64,000 nucleotides of DNA from Bradyrhizobium sp. S69 (GTDB lineage: Bacteria; Pseudomonadota; Alphaproteobacteria; Rhizobiales; Xanthobacteraceae), in contig NZ_LMUK01000038.1 of NCBI RefSeq assembly GCF_009766005.1, positions 327,090-391,089 on the forward strand. The letters run 5' to 3'. Every line of letters begins with the position of its first letter. Within the stretch, counting starts at the first letter, position 1. Below are positions 55,826-64,000 of the stretch, piece after piece. Position numbers and translations under genes: made by a program. The notes beneath the pieces were generated by a model. It worked only from the letters and a program-made list of their open reading frames with translations, searched no databases and was not told the DNA's origin.

Positions 55826-56300
55826 CGGGGCCTGCTGCCGGCGTCCGTCGCTTGACCCGCTTGATGGTCCCGGAAAACGTGAACAGCGGCCGCTCGCCGG
55901 ACCTCAAAATGCCACGCAGGAAGATCATCGAGCCGCCGGCGCGGGTGACTTCGCCTGAGCCTTCGACCAGTTCGCCCTCGCGCGCCGCGTCGAGGAACTC
56001 GCAGCCAAACGACACCGTGACCGCCTGTCCTTCGAGGACCGGCGAGGCGATCGCAAACAGGCAATAATCCGCGAACGACATGAAGGCGCCGCCATGGACG
56101 TTGCTGGCGCCGTTGAGATGTTTCTTCTCGACCCGGAACGCGCAGCGCACGCTGCCGTCGTCCTCCGTCCGGTGCCAGAACGGTCCGTTATGGCTCTCGA
56201 AATTGTCGCCGCTCCAGGTCCGCCATCCCTTAAATTCGCCCTCGGTGGCGACGTGCAGGTCGGGGCGATGCCGGTATGCGGTTTTGGTCAGGTCGTCCAC
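55815..56300 (-). CDS. PaaI-type hotdog thioesterase
   Basis: Hotdog-fold protein of 161 residues. The core reads NGASNVHGGAFMSFADYCLF, where HGG plus Asp is the acyl-CoA site of the PaaI group, followed by VTVSFGCEFLDAAREGELVE and SMIFLRGILRSGERPLFTFS. It should hydrolyse an aromatic or short-chain acyl-CoA. It is distinct from the other thioesterase of the window (24823-25290). It overlaps the EamA gene by 11 bp, forming a two-gene unit on the strand opposite to the pur genes. Confidence 0.85.
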   Translation of the reverse strand: MDDLTKTAYRHRPDLHVATEGEFKGWRTWSGDNFESHNGPFWHRTEDDGSVRCAFRVEKKHLNGASNVHGGAFMSFADYCLFAIASPVLEGQAVTVSFGCEFLDAAREGELVEGSGEVTRAGGSMIFLRGILRSGERPLFTFSGTIKRVKRRTPAAGPVAS

Positions 56301-56482
56301 GCGGTTTGAGCCTTCAAATGATGGTTTTCTGTCTTAAATCCGATCCACCGGCGATGTGCAAATCGCCCGGCGCTCGGCAGGCCGCCGTAAAGCTCTGGAC
56401 ATCAGGAAATTGGGCCGTAAAAGGCCTTTTCGGGCCGATCCGATCTCCCTAAAAAGAGACCTCTCTCGCTGTAAGAAGCCCC

Positions 56483-58687
56483 ATGAACCAGCCGCAGATC
56501 ACCCCGGAACTCGTCGCCAGCCATGGGCTGAAGCCCGACGAATATGAGCGGATTCTCAAGCTGATCGGCCGGGTGCCGAGTTTCACCGAGCTTGGGATCT
56601 TCTCGGCGATGTGGAACGAGCATTGCTCGTACAAATCCTCGCGGCTGCATCTGCGGGGCTTGCCGACCAAGGCGCCGTGGGTGATCCAGGGCCCGGGCGA
56701 GAATGCCGGCGTGATCGATATCGGCGACGGCCAGGCTGTGGTCTTCAAGATGGAGAGCCACAACCATCCGAGCTACATCGAGCCGTATCAGGGCGCGACC
56801 ACCGGCGTCGGCGGCATTTTACGCGACGTGTTCACGATGGGCGCGCGCCCGATCGCCTGCCTCAACGCGCTGAGCTTCGGCGCACCGGAACATCCCAAGA
56901 CCCGCCATCTGGTGTCGGGCGTCGTCGCCGGCGTCGGCGGCTATGGCAATTCGTTCGGCGTGCCGACGGTGGGCGGGCAGGTGCGCTTCCACACCCGCTA
57001 TGACGGCAATATCCTGGTCAATGCGATGGCGGTCGGGCTTGCCGACGCCGACAAGATTTTCTATGCGGCGGCCTCCGGCGTGAACATGCCGATCGTCTAT
57101 CTCGGCTCCAAGACCGGCCGCGACGGCATTCACGGCGCCTCGATGGCGTCGGCCGAGTTCGATGATGATTCCGCCGAAAAGCGCCCGACCGTGCAGGTCG
57201 GCGATCCCTTCGCGGAAAAACTGTTGCTGGAAGCCTGTCTCGAGATCATGGAAGCCGATTGCGTGATCGCGATCCAGGACATGGGCGCGGCCGGGCTGAC
57301 GTGCTCGGCGGTCGAGATGGGCGCCAAGGGCGATCTCGGCGTCGACCTCGATCTCGACGCGGTGCCGACCCGCGAGACCGGCATGAGCGCTTACGAGATG
57401 ATGCTCTCCGAAAGCCAGGAGCGCATGCTGATGGTGCTCAAGCCGGAGAAGGAAAAACAGGCCGAAGCCATCTTCAAGAAATGGGGGCTGGATTTCGCGG
57501 TGGTCGGCTACACCACGCCGAGCAAGCGCTTTGTCGTCAAGCATGGCGGCGACGTGATGGCGGATTTGCCGATCAAGGAACTGGGCGACGAAGCCCCGCT
57601 CTATGACCGACCGCATGTCGAAACGCCGCTGCTGCCGACCATCCGCGCACAGGACGTCAAACCGCCGATCGGAATCATGCCGGCGCTGGAGAAATTGATC
57701 GCGACGCCGGAGCTCGGCTCGAAGCGCTGGGTGTGGGAGCAATACGACCACGTCATTCTCGGCAACACGGTGCAGCGTCCCGGTGGCGATGCCGCCGTGG
57801 TACGGGTGCAGGGCGGGCCGAAGGGGCTGGCGCTGACCGTCGACGTCACGCCGCGTTATTGCGAGGCCGATCCGTATCAAGGCGGCATGCAGGCGGTGGC
57901 CGAGGCCTGGCGCAATATCACCGCGGTTGGCGGCCGGCCGCTGGCGATCACCGACAATCTCAATTTCGGCAACCCCGAACGGCCCGAGATCATGGGCCAG
58001 TTCGTCGGTTGCCTGAAGGGCATCGCCGAGGCGTGCCGCACGCTCGACTTTCCCGTCGTGTCCGGCAACGTCTCGCTCTACAACGAGACCAACGGCCGCG
58101 GCATCCTGCCGACGCCCTCGATCGGCGGCGTTGGCCTGCTCGACGATTTCACCAAGTCCGCGAGCCTCGCGTTCAAGGCCGGCGGCGAGGCGATCCTGCT
58201 GATTGGCGACACGCAAGGCTGGCTCGGCCAGTCGGTTTATCTGCGCGATGTCTGCGGCCGTGAAGAAGGCGCGCCGCCGCCGGTGGACCTGGCGGCGGAA
58301 AAGCGCAATGGCGATGTGGTACGCGGCATGATCCGCGCCGGCACCGCGACCGCGGTGCATGACGTGTCCGATGGCGGATTGCTGGTCGCGCTGGCTGAGA
58401 TGGCGATCGCAAGCGGCATCGGCGCGCAATTGCTGGCCGCACCCGCCTCGATCGTGCCGCATGCCTATTGGTTCGGCGAGGATCAGGCGCGCTACATCGT
58501 CACCGTGCCGGCGCAGGAAGCGGGCCTGGTGCTGGCCAAGATGAAAGGCGCCAGCGTGCCGTGCGCGCGCATCGGCACGACCGGCGGCGATGCCGTTGCG
58601 GTCGCCGGCGAAGCGCCGGTTTCGATCGCTGCGCTGAAGGCCGGTTTTGAGAGCTGGTTCCCGGCCTATATGAGCGGCGGGCATTAG
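56483..58687 (+). CDS. purL: phosphoribosylformylglycinamidine synthase subunit PurL
   Basis: Large FGAM-synthase subunit of 734 residues, the small bacterial type that works with PurS and PurQ. It converts FGAR to FGAM using ATP and ammonia. Key blocks: [51 protein letters not shown], the second-half [20 protein letters not shown] and [15 protein letters not shown]. Its start lies 182 bp after the divergent thioesterase gene, so it has its own promoter, apart from purC-purS-purQ. ATG 56483 follows GTAAGAAGCCCC. Confidence 0.97.
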   Translation: MNQPQITPELVASHGLKPDEYERILKLIGRVPSFTELGIFSAMWNEHCSYKSSRLHLRGLPTKAPWVIQGPGENAGVIDIGDGQAVVFKMESHNHPSYIEPYQGATTGVGGILRDVFTMGARPIACLNALSFGAPEHPKTRHLVSGVVAGVGGYGNSFGVPTVGGQVRFHTRYDGNILVNAMAVGLADADKIFYAAASGVNMPIVYLGSKTGRDGIHGASMASAEFDDDSAEKRPTVQVGDPFAEKLLLEACLEIMEADCVIAIQDMGAAGLTCSAVEMGAKGDLGVDLDLDAVPTRETGMSAYEMMLSESQERMLMVLKPEKEKQAEAIFKKWGLDFAVVGYTTPSKRFVVKHGGDVMADLPIKELGDEAPLYDRPHVETPLLPTIRAQDVKPPIGIMPALEKLIATPELGSKRWVWEQYDHVILGNTVQRPGGDAAVVRVQGGPKGLALTVDVTPRYCEADPYQGGMQAVAEAWRNITAVGGRPLAITDNLNFGNPERPEIMGQFVGCLKGIAEACRTLDFPVVSGNVSLYNETNGRGILPTPSIGGVGLLDDFTKSASLAFKAGGEAILLIGDTQGWLGQSVYLRDVCGREEGAPPPVDLAAEKRNGDVVRGMIRAGTATAVHDVSDGGLLVALAEMAIASGIGAQLLAAPASIVPHAYWFGEDQARYIVTVPAQEAGLVLAKMKGASVPCARIGTTGGDAVAVAGEAPVSIAALKAGFESWFPAYMSGGH

Positions 58688-58867
58688 CGCTTACGACGAC
58701 GGTGTCGTCATCCCCGGCTGAGCGCAATTGCGCTCGCCGAGAGTGCGCGGTCTTGCGCACATCCAAGGATGGCAACGCGCACTGCCTGCGGCATCCCCTT
58801 GGCGTCGCCAAGCCCGTTGCACCGTGTTAGCGTTTGGCTCTTCAAAAAAAATTGGGAGGAGACCGAG

Positions 58868-59260
58868 ATGCTTACGCTAGATCGCCGAGCCCTCATTCGT
58901 TCGGCCGCCGTCGGATCCGCTGTTGCCGCATTCGCGAGCGCGGCTGCTGAAGCTGCAACCACCGGCAACTATTACGTTATCGCGGAACTGGTCTCCAAGC
59001 CGGACACGGCTGGCGCGTTGCGCGATCTTCTCGTGCCGTTCGTTGCGGGGGCGCGAAAGGAGCCCGGCTGCATGCATTACTCCTTGCTGGAGGATGCAAA
59101 GCAGCCTGGACGGTTCCTGACATTCGAGACGTGGGCCAATGAGGACGCGCTGAAAGCTCACATGGTGACCCCGGAAATCCAGGCCGCGGTTCCTAAATTG
59201 GAGCCGATCCTCGCCAAGCCCTTCTCACAGATATTCCTGTCGATGGTGAGTGACGGCTGA
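58868..59260 (+). CDS. exported putative quinol monooxygenase (ABM domain)
   Basis: Protein of 130 residues with a twin-arginine-type signal (LDRRALIRSAAVGSAVAAFA) followed by one antibiotic-biosynthesis-monooxygenase fold: YYVIAELVSKPDTAGALRDL, GARKEPGCMHYSLLEDAKQP and RFLTFETWANEDALKAHM. YgiN-type members oxidise quinols without cofactor. GGGAGGAGACCGAG lies directly before ATG 58868, fixing the start. Export of this fold through the Tat route is somewhat unusual. It appears to be a single gene after purL. Confidence 0.87.
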   Translation: MLTLDRRALIRSAAVGSAVAAFASAAAEAATTGNYYVIAELVSKPDTAGALRDLLVPFVAGARKEPGCMHYSLLEDAKQPGRFLTFETWANEDALKAHMVTPEIQAAVPKLEPILAKPFSQIFLSMVSDG

Positions 59261-59382
59261 TAGCCGTATCGCGTGCGGGGCCGCCGCCAGTTTTGACGGC
59301 GGCTCGCGCATGCGCGACGCCGGAATCACCATTTTGGCTGCGAGGCACGAAGTTGCCCCGCTTCGCTCGAAAACGCCATAAA

Positions 59383-59457
59383 TTACGGCAAATCGGAAAC
59401 TGCCACGAGCATGGTGAGGCTGAGTGCGGTCGCGATCAAAATAGCCGATAGTCCCAT
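59383..59457 (-). CDS. possible 24-aa hydrophobic micro-protein
   Basis: A short frame, MGLSAILIATALSLTMLVAV followed by SDLP, would form one membrane helix. AAGGA lies eight bases before the ATG on the minus strand. The remaining parts of the 318-base gap 59261-59578 show nothing else. Its small size makes this tentative. Confidence 0.35.
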   Translation of the reverse strand: MGLSAILIATALSLTMLVAVSDLP

Positions 59458-59578
59458 TGGGGCGTCCTTGTAAGTTGACCTTGGACACGCCTCCCTGCGG
59501 ATATTAATGCAGTTTTGATGCCAACTGCCGGCATGATCCGGACCCCGCAGGGCTGCATGTGCGCCAAGCGGGAACCGT

Positions 59579-60763
59579 TCAGAGCACGTGGCCAGAACCG
59601 GGGATTTTCTTTAAAGCCGCCGTCACCGCCCAACTGAATGCGACGGTCAGCACGAACGCGATGACGGCCTTGATGATCGCGGGCATATCGTAATCGAACA
59701 GCCAGTACTGCAGCCACAGCACGATCGGGTAGTGCACGAGGAAGATGCCGTAGGCGTCGGCCTGCATGCGGTCGAGCAAATGCCAGGGACGTTTCGAGCC
59801 TAAGAAAAATCCCAGGATGGCGAACAGAATGGCGGCGCTGAAGGCGACGAAGAAAAAGCCGTAAGCGGCGAGATACCAATTCGGCTGCGGCTCGGGATTA
59901 CCCAATATTTCGTGCTTGATGTAGATCAGCACCCAGAGCATGGCGTAGGGAATGAGCGTCGCAATCAGCCAGCCCCAATTGCTGCCCTTCGCCAGCCGTC
60001 CGTCCGCGCCGAGCACGCCCTCCTTGAAATGCGCGACGCCGATACCGGCTCCGACGAAGAAATAGGTGGCATAGAGTAGTATCCGGCTGGCCTGCACGGA
60101 GAACGGCCCGAACTCGAACCAGCGAACGGGGCCGAAATAGAGCAGCGACGGAATATAGAGGAGCGCGGTGAGCGCCAGCAGGAACAGGACGAATTTAGCC
60201 GGCTGCTCAAAGCCTTGCTGCGACAATCGATTGATCGGATCGAGCAGCTTTGGCGACACCCGGTACAACAGGCTGGCGAGCAGGTCGAAAACCATCAGCA
60301 CCCAGACGAACCAGAGCGGGCCGCTCGGCCATGGGCCGACCGTCACCATGTTCCACCAGAAATCCGCGAAGCTGATGTCGGGGTTTTGGCGCAGCGCGAT
60401 GGCATAATAGGCGATCGGAATCACCGTGACGGCGGCAATCGCGAAGGGAAGGCCGAGCCGGAACACGCGATCGCGAAGGTGAATGGCCCACGGCTTGTGC
60501 GAGAAGCTCGGCCACACGAACAATCCCGACAGGAAAAAGAACATCGCCATGAAGAAGCTGTCGGTGGCCGCCACGATGAAATCAAAACCGAGCCACGACT
60601 TGGCGTCGGTGTGACCGAAATGCGTGTAGGGAATGACCGCGTGGTGCAGCACCACGACCAGCGTCAGGAAGCTGCGCGCATGATCGAGTGCGACGTTGCG
60701 CGAGGAGGCCTTCGGCGCGGCGTGAACTTGGGCCGGCGCCATCGTTTCGGAAATGGAGGTCAT
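59579..60763 (-). CDS. acyltransferase family membrane protein (Acyltransferase-3/OpgC-like)
   Basis: Integral membrane acyltransferase of 394 residues with about ten helices. The first block RNVALDHARSFLTLVVVLHHAVIPY carries the His pair used by the acyltransferase-3 family (HH in VVLHHAVI), and FFFLSGLFVWPSF and SGPLWFVWVLMVFDLLASL follow. Such enzymes O-acylate periplasmic glucans, lipopolysaccharide or exopolysaccharide. ATG 60763 is chosen with CAGGGG ahead; the frame is open to 60886 but the extra residues are not membrane-like. Transcribed divergently from the DUF1328 gene. Confidence 0.85.
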   Translation of the reverse strand: MTSISETMAPAQVHAAPKASSRNVALDHARSFLTLVVVLHHAVIPYTHFGHTDAKSWLGFDFIVAATDSFFMAMFFFLSGLFVWPSFSHKPWAIHLRDRVFRLGLPFAIAAVTVIPIAYYAIALRQNPDISFADFWWNMVTVGPWPSGPLWFVWVLMVFDLLASLLYRVSPKLLDPINRLSQQGFEQPAKFVLFLLALTALLYIPSLLYFGPVRWFEFGPFSVQASRILLYATYFFVGAGIGVAHFKEGVLGADGRLAKGSNWGWLIATLIPYAMLWVLIYIKHEILGNPEPQPNWYLAAYGFFFVAFSAAILFAILGFFLGSKRPWHLLDRMQADAYGIFLVHYPIVLWLQYWLFDYDMPAIIKAVIAFVLTVAFSWAVTAALKKIPGSGHVL

Positions 60764-60903
60764 GCACGCCCCTGCATGGTTGTTACATCGGATGTTGCCG
60801 TCGGGAACCCGATTGAGCAAGGCAAAATTGCTTGATGCCGCCGCATCGGACGGCGTGGGCTTACAGGTCGCGGCCTTCTGTCGCAATGCGCTTGCGGAGG
60901 CCC

Positions 60904-60928
60904 GGAACCAGTGCCCGCACGCGCCGTT
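60904..60928 (+). promoter_or_regulatory. sigma-EcfG-type general stress promoter
   Basis: GGAAC (60904-60908), a 16-base spacer, and CGTT (60925-60928) match the alphaproteobacterial general-stress consensus GGAAC-N16/17-CGTT. It lies 55 bases before the DUF1328 start codon on the same strand. Confidence 0.7.
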
Positions 60929-60982
60929 AAGTCAGCGTCATAAAAGCGTTGCCGGGTGGCGCGAAGGCTGGAGGAACGGGCG

Positions 60983-61156
60983 ATGACACTGCTGAAATGG
61001 GCGCTGATCTTCTTTGTGGTGTCGGTCGTCGCCGGCGTATTGGGATTCACCGGTATTTCGGCCGCATCCGCCGATGTCGCCCGCTTGCTGTTTTACGTTT
61101 TCGTGGTGATCTTCCTAGTCCTGCTGATCCTGGGGCTCACGATCTTCAGGGCGTAG
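60983..61156 (+). CDS. DUF1328 small membrane protein, 57 aa
   Basis: Two-helix inner-membrane protein: [20 protein letters not shown] then a short [15 protein letters not shown] loop and [17 protein letters not shown]. This is the complete DUF1328 (YtjA-like) pattern. Its function is unknown, but members are often induced by stress. GGAGGAACGGGCG precedes ATG 60983; upstream codons from 60956 are not needed. The GGAAC-N16-CGTT promoter upstream predicts induction through the PhyR/EcfG pathway. Confidence 0.9.
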   Translation: MTLLKWALIFFVVSVVAGVLGFTGISAASADVARLLFYVFVVIFLVLLILGLTIFRA

Positions 61157-61174
61157 CGAAAAGACCGGCCATAC

Positions 61175-61248
61175 CGTCATTGCGAGCGCAGCGAAGCAAT
61201 CCAGAGCTCCAAGAAAGGCTGGATTGCTTCGCTGCGCTCGCAATGACG
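61175..61248. repeat. palindromic repeat with 29-bp perfect arms
   Basis: Bases 61175-61203 (starting CGTCATTGCGAGCG) are exactly complementary to 61220-61248 (ending CGCTCGCAATGACG), around a 16-base loop. It is a common dispersed repeat in these genomes and here separates the ends of the convergent DUF1328 and DUF427 genes. Confidence 0.85.
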
Positions 61249-61261
61249 GCTTTTATGGCGT

Positions 61262-61621
61262 TTACGCCACTTCCTCGATCTTCACTTTGTCGGGATAGAA
61301 CGCCAGATGGCCGGAGATTTCCGTCATCGCCGGGAACGGCGTCTCATAGGTCCAGATTGAATTTTCCAGCGTCTTGCCATCGGCAACCACGCTGTAATAG
61401 CTCGCGTCGCCCTTGTAGGGGCAGTGGGTGGTGCGCTCGGTGCGCTGGAGCAGGGCCATGTTAGCGTCGCTACGCGGCACATACTGGACCGCCGGATAGC
61501 TCGCTTCCTTCACGGTCAGGGCATGGGTGGTGTCGGCGATCACGACACCACCCACGGAGACGCGGACGCGCTTCGGGTTGGTCGTGATGGCGATGGGATG
61601 GTCGGGACCGGGGAGTTTCAT
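61262..61621 (-). CDS. DUF427 domain protein
   Basis: Soluble protein of 119 residues comprising one DUF427 domain. Landmarks are KRVRVSVGGVVIADTTHALT, YPAVQYVPRSDANMALL, TTHCPYKGDASYYSV (the most conserved block of the family) and a closing WTYETPFPAMTEISGHLAFY with YPDKVKIEE. The family has a compact beta fold with unknown biochemical function. It stands alone, convergent with the DUF1328 gene across a palindromic repeat. Confidence 0.88.
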   Translation of the reverse strand: MKLPGPDHPIAITTNPKRVRVSVGGVVIADTTHALTVKEASYPAVQYVPRSDANMALLQRTERTTHCPYKGDASYYSVVADGKTLENSIWTYETPFPAMTEISGHLAFYPDKVKIEEVA

Positions 61622-61806
61622 GATCGTCAGCCTTCTTTTGGTCAGTCAGGTGTGATCGGTGCGGTCTGAGCCAGTTGATTTAAAACGATTGGACACGAAA
61701 TATAGTACCCCGGGACGTGACATCCAGAGCGCGATCGGCAAAAATGGGGTTGGCTTCGGCCCGCGAGAGCTGGACGCGATTCGAAGCCCGAATGGAGAAT
61801 ATTTGG

Positions 61807-62061
61807 ATGCCGATGGACGCGCGCGAGATCGAATCGATGATCAAGGCAGCGATTCCCGACGCCGAGGTGACGATCCGTGACCTTGCCGGTGACGGCGACC
61901 ACTATGCGGCGACCGTGATCTCGGCCTCTTTCCGGGGCAAATCCCGGGTCCAGCAGCATCAGATCGTCTATCAGTCGCTGAAGGGACAGATGGGCGGGGT
62001 GCTGCACGCGCTGGCGCTACAGACCGGGGTACCTGACGGACCCGGGGTACCGGAAGGCTAG
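61807..62061 (+). CDS. BolA family protein
   Basis: Small BolA/IbaG-type protein of 84 residues. It reads AREIESMIKAAIPDAEVTIR, a GDGDHYAATVISASFRGKSR segment carrying the conserved His, then VQQHQIVYQSLKGQMGGVLH with the invariant second His. BolA proteins pair with monothiol glutaredoxins in iron-sulfur handling, and in related genomes the glutaredoxin gene grxD often follows directly. Here an ltrA gene follows instead. ATG 61807 follows GGAGAATATTTGG; ATG 61792 is an alternative. The Pro/Gly-rich C terminus is slightly extended. Confidence 0.92.
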   Translation: MPMDAREIESMIKAAIPDAEVTIRDLAGDGDHYAATVISASFRGKSRVQQHQIVYQSLKGQMGGVLHALALQTGVPDGPGVPEG

Positions 62062-62081
62062 CGGCGGAGGCAGGCGGCAGC

Positions 62082-63287
62082 ATGACGGTGGACGATCAAC
62101 GCGGCAGGCTGTTTCGCCCCCGGATCGCCAACCAGCACAGCCGCGTCACCTATGCCGAGCTGTTCTTCGATTTGGTGTTTGCCTATGCGGTGACCCAGAT
62201 ATCGCACGCACTGCTCGGCCGGTTTACCCCGCTTGGCGCGTTGCAGACCAGCCTGTTGTTCCTCAGCGTCTGGTGGCTGTGGGTTTACACCGCCTGGATC
62301 ACCAACTGGCTCAACCCCGAAAAGACGCCGGTTCGGGTGCTGCTGTTCGTGCTGATGCTCGGCGGGCTCGTGCTCTCGACCTCGATCCCGAAGGCTTTTG
62401 AATCGCGCGGACTTTGGTTCGCGCTGGCCTACAGCTCGATGTCGGTCGGGCGAACGATGTTTTTGCTGGCCTCGACGGCGCCCGGCCAGACCCTGGCGCG
62501 CATGAATGCCATCCGCATCCTGGTCTGGCTTTCGGTGTCGGGCGCCTTCTGGATCGCGGGCGGTTTGGCTGAAGCGGATTTGCGGCTGGAGCTGTGGGCA
62601 GTGGCGCTCGGCATCGAATATCTGTCGCCGCTGGCCCGGTTCTGGATCCCGAAATACGGCGCGTCGTCGGTCGCGGATTGGAGCGTCGAAGGCGGCCACA
62701 TGGCCGAGCGCTGCGCCGGCTTCGTCATCATCGCGCTCGGCGAATCCATCGTCGTGACCGGTGCGACATTCGCCGATCTGACCTGGACCACCGAAAATGT
62801 CACAGCCTTCGTCTCGGCGTTGCTCGGCAGCATCGCGATGTGGTGGATCTATTTCCACAAGGGCGCCGAAGCCGGCTCCGAGCAGATTTCAAAGTCCAGC
62901 GAGCCGGGACGGCAGGCGCGGCTCGCTTACACCTATCTGCACATGCCGATCGTGGCCGGCATCATCGTCTCGGCGGTGGCCGACGATCTCGTGCTGGCGC
63001 ACCCCGGCGGCCATGCCGATTACAAGACGATACTGAGCGCGATCGGCGGTCCGTTGCTGTTTCTGGTCGGCACCGTCCTGTTCAAGCACACCTTTCGCGG
63101 CTTCCTGCAACTCTCTCACGGCGTCGGAATCGTGGCGCTCGGCGCGCTCTATGGGTTCGCCGGCTGGCTGTCGCCGCTGCTGCTGTCGATCCTGACCACC
63201 GGCATCCTCGTCATCGTCGCCATCTGGGAATCGATTTCGCTGAGCTCCGGTGCAGCCGAATCTCAGTCCGACGCCACCAGCGCGTGA
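62082..63287 (+). CDS. ltrA: low temperature requirement protein A (LtrA) family
   Basis: Integral membrane protein of 401 residues with about ten to twelve helices. The N-terminal LtrA signature is present: VTYAELFFDLVFAYAVTQIS, followed by VWWLWVYTAWITNWLNPEKT and, in the second half, HMAERCAGFVIIALGESIVV and YTYLHMPIVAGIIVSAVADD. The name comes from a Listeria cold-growth mutant; the molecular function is not established. It starts 21 bp after the bolA stop, so both may be co-transcribed, although the pairing is not a usual one. Confidence 0.9.
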   Translation: MTVDDQRGRLFRPRIANQHSRVTYAELFFDLVFAYAVTQISHALLGRFTPLGALQTSLLFLSVWWLWVYTAWITNWLNPEKTPVRVLLFVLMLGGLVLSTSIPKAFESRGLWFALAYSSMSVGRTMFLLASTAPGQTLARMNAIRILVWLSVSGAFWIAGGLAEADLRLELWAVALGIEYLSPLARFWIPKYGASSVADWSVEGGHMAERCAGFVIIALGESIVVTGATFADLTWTTENVTAFVSALLGSIAMWWIYFHKGAEAGSEQISKSSEPGRQARLAYTYLHMPIVAGIIVSAVADDLVLAHPGGHADYKTILSAIGGPLLFLVGTVLFKHTFRGFLQLSHGVGIVALGALYGFAGWLSPLLLSILTTGILVIVAIWESISLSSGAAESQSDATSA

Positions 63288-63505
63288 ACCGAAGGTCGGC
63301 GAGCAGTTGCAGGGCGTGATCGCCGCGGCGGCATTGTAGCTGTGAAGGCTGGCCGCCACAGGTCATCCTCCGGATAACCTGTCACAGAAATTACCGTGTC
63401 TCACTTACGGGGTGCAGTCCAGTGCACTTAATTGACTGGCGGCGGCGTTCTAAATTAAAGGCACTTAATTGTAAGCGTCCTCGTTAAAGGGCACGCGGCA
63501 GACGA
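63288..63505. other. intergenic region right of ltrA
   Basis: No gene. It contains an 11-base direct repeat GCACTTAATTG at 63424-63434 and 63461-63471, and GTGCAGTCCAGTGCAC, a near-palindrome at 63412-63427. It borders the RHS remnant on its right. Confidence 0.5.
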
Positions 63506-63694
63506 TCACAGTCGGTTCAGCGTATCCAGCGTATCGTAGGTGAGCGAAAGGGTTTGACCAGCGCGGGTCTGGCGCGTGAGCACATTGTTATCGTTATCGT
63601 AAATGCTTTCCACAGACCGGGCGGTGTAAAATCCGATGCGCGCAAAATCGAATTTGTTGAAGCGATTCAATCTGCTTTTGCCCTGTCCATCCCT
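63506..63694 (-). pseudogene. RHS/YD-repeat protein remnant
   Basis: The frame is open for 62 codons without any plausible start codon context and ends at TGA 63508-63506. Its translation contains ESIYDNDNNVLTRQTRAGQT followed by LSLTYDTLDTLNRL, an unmistakable YD/RHS repeat: Y-D-N-x-N-N, then G-Q-T, then T-Y-D-x-L-x-R-L. The final unit has a 9-base internal duplication (ACGCTGGAT/ACGCTGAAC). Intact RHS proteins run to over a thousand residues, so this is a decayed fragment. It ends at the junction with the long dispersed repeat. Confidence 0.7.
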
Positions 63695-64000
63695 TCACAC
63701 CTCCATAGCATTTCTGATTTTCAGAAATTGTTCTTGACTCCTGACCCAAATCACCTGCTTATTCCTCTCCATCCCGTCCCGAGAGAGGGGGCGTTGGCCA
63801 TCGTCACTGACGTTGGGACGGGGAGCGGTGGACGCGGATGCGCTTTTGACGAACAGCGCGTGAGGCGGACGGTTAAGTCGTGTGGTCCTGATGCCCCGAT
63901 GCCTGGCATCAAGTTCTTGAGAAGCTCACGCTTCTTGGGGGCGACGGTGACAACAAAGCATGGTCTCGCCGGGGAGAGCACGAAACAGGCCGTTAAAACC
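63684..64000. repeat. long dispersed repeat, copy 2 (runs off the window)
   Basis: Matches 27581-27897 over its full 317 bases in the same orientation, without gaps that I can see. It includes the same hairpin (63710-63728), CCCGTCCCGAGAGAGGGGGC, and CTCGCCGGGGAGAGCACGA. It begins where the RHS remnant ends. The element probably continues past the window. Confidence 0.85.

Noticed and set aside
56819..58684. 621-codon minus-strand frame opposite purL
   Set aside because: PurL is unambiguous on the plus strand; the antisense product has no recognisable feature.
63396..63416. TGGACTGCACCCC on the minus strand as a possible insertion-sequence end
   Set aside because: It is reminiscent of some IS3-type termini, but no matching inverted end or transposase could be found in the window.

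Overview
The window looks like a chromosomal stretch of a Bradyrhizobium/Rhodopseudomonas/Afipia-type alphaproteobacterium. The basis is high GC, Liv and TRAP transporter operons, a recA gene under a GAAC-N7-GAAC SOS box, the neighbourhood recA / gcvTHP / alaS / icd, a purC-purS-purQ-purL set, a GGAAC-N16-CGTT general-stress promoter, and several intergenic palindromes of the kind scattered through these genomes. Gene order and families were judged by eye; no database search was possible.

Layout. 0-7 kb: a small unknown gene divergent from an XRE/MmyB-type regulator, a secreted glycosidase-like gene interrupted by an in-frame amber codon, a FrnE-like DsbA oxidoreductase, a double-NIPSNAP protein, a BioF2-like acetyltransferase and a sorbosone-dehydrogenase-like quinoprotein. 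7-16 kb: two minus-strand import operons, a TRAP system (dctP, fused dctQM, D-2-hydroxyacid dehydrogenase) and a branched-chain amino-acid-type ABC system (binding protein, livH, fused livM-livG, livF). 16-27 kb: an unusually dense run of exported or envelope proteins (lipoproteins, a caspase-fold protease, a C-terminally anchored PQQ dehydrogenase, a Sel1-repeat protein, two unknown exported proteins, HdeA, two paralogous DPWG micro-proteins, MgtC). 27-30 kb: mostly repeats and very small genes, including two zinc-ribbon micro-proteins below usual annotation cut-offs.

30-46 kb is housekeeping: SOS-regulated recA, the glycine cleavage operon gcvT-gcvH-gcvP behind a tandem glycine riboswitch, divergent alaS, the galactonate-catabolic pair dgoK-dgoA, icd with a DUF3455 gene, and a membrane-anchored alpha/beta hydrolase. 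46-50 kb holds a TrmJ-like RNA methyltransferase carrying a C-terminal DUF559 nuclease-like domain, cyanase, a small exported protein bracketed by a perfect 40-bp duplication of the cyanase 3' end, a PEP-mutase-like lyase with a divergent LysR regulator, and the F1-ATPase zeta inhibitor.

50-59 kb carries purine genes: purC, purS, an unknown exported protein fused by overlapping codons between purS and purQ, purQ, then a peptide-type binding protein, a DMT exporter and a thioesterase before purL. 59-64 kb has a quinol-monooxygenase-like protein, an acyltransferase, a stress-promoter-driven DUF1328 protein, DUF427, a BolA protein, LtrA, then a non-coding tail with an RHS/YD-repeat remnant and a second copy of the long dispersed repeat seen at 27.6 kb.
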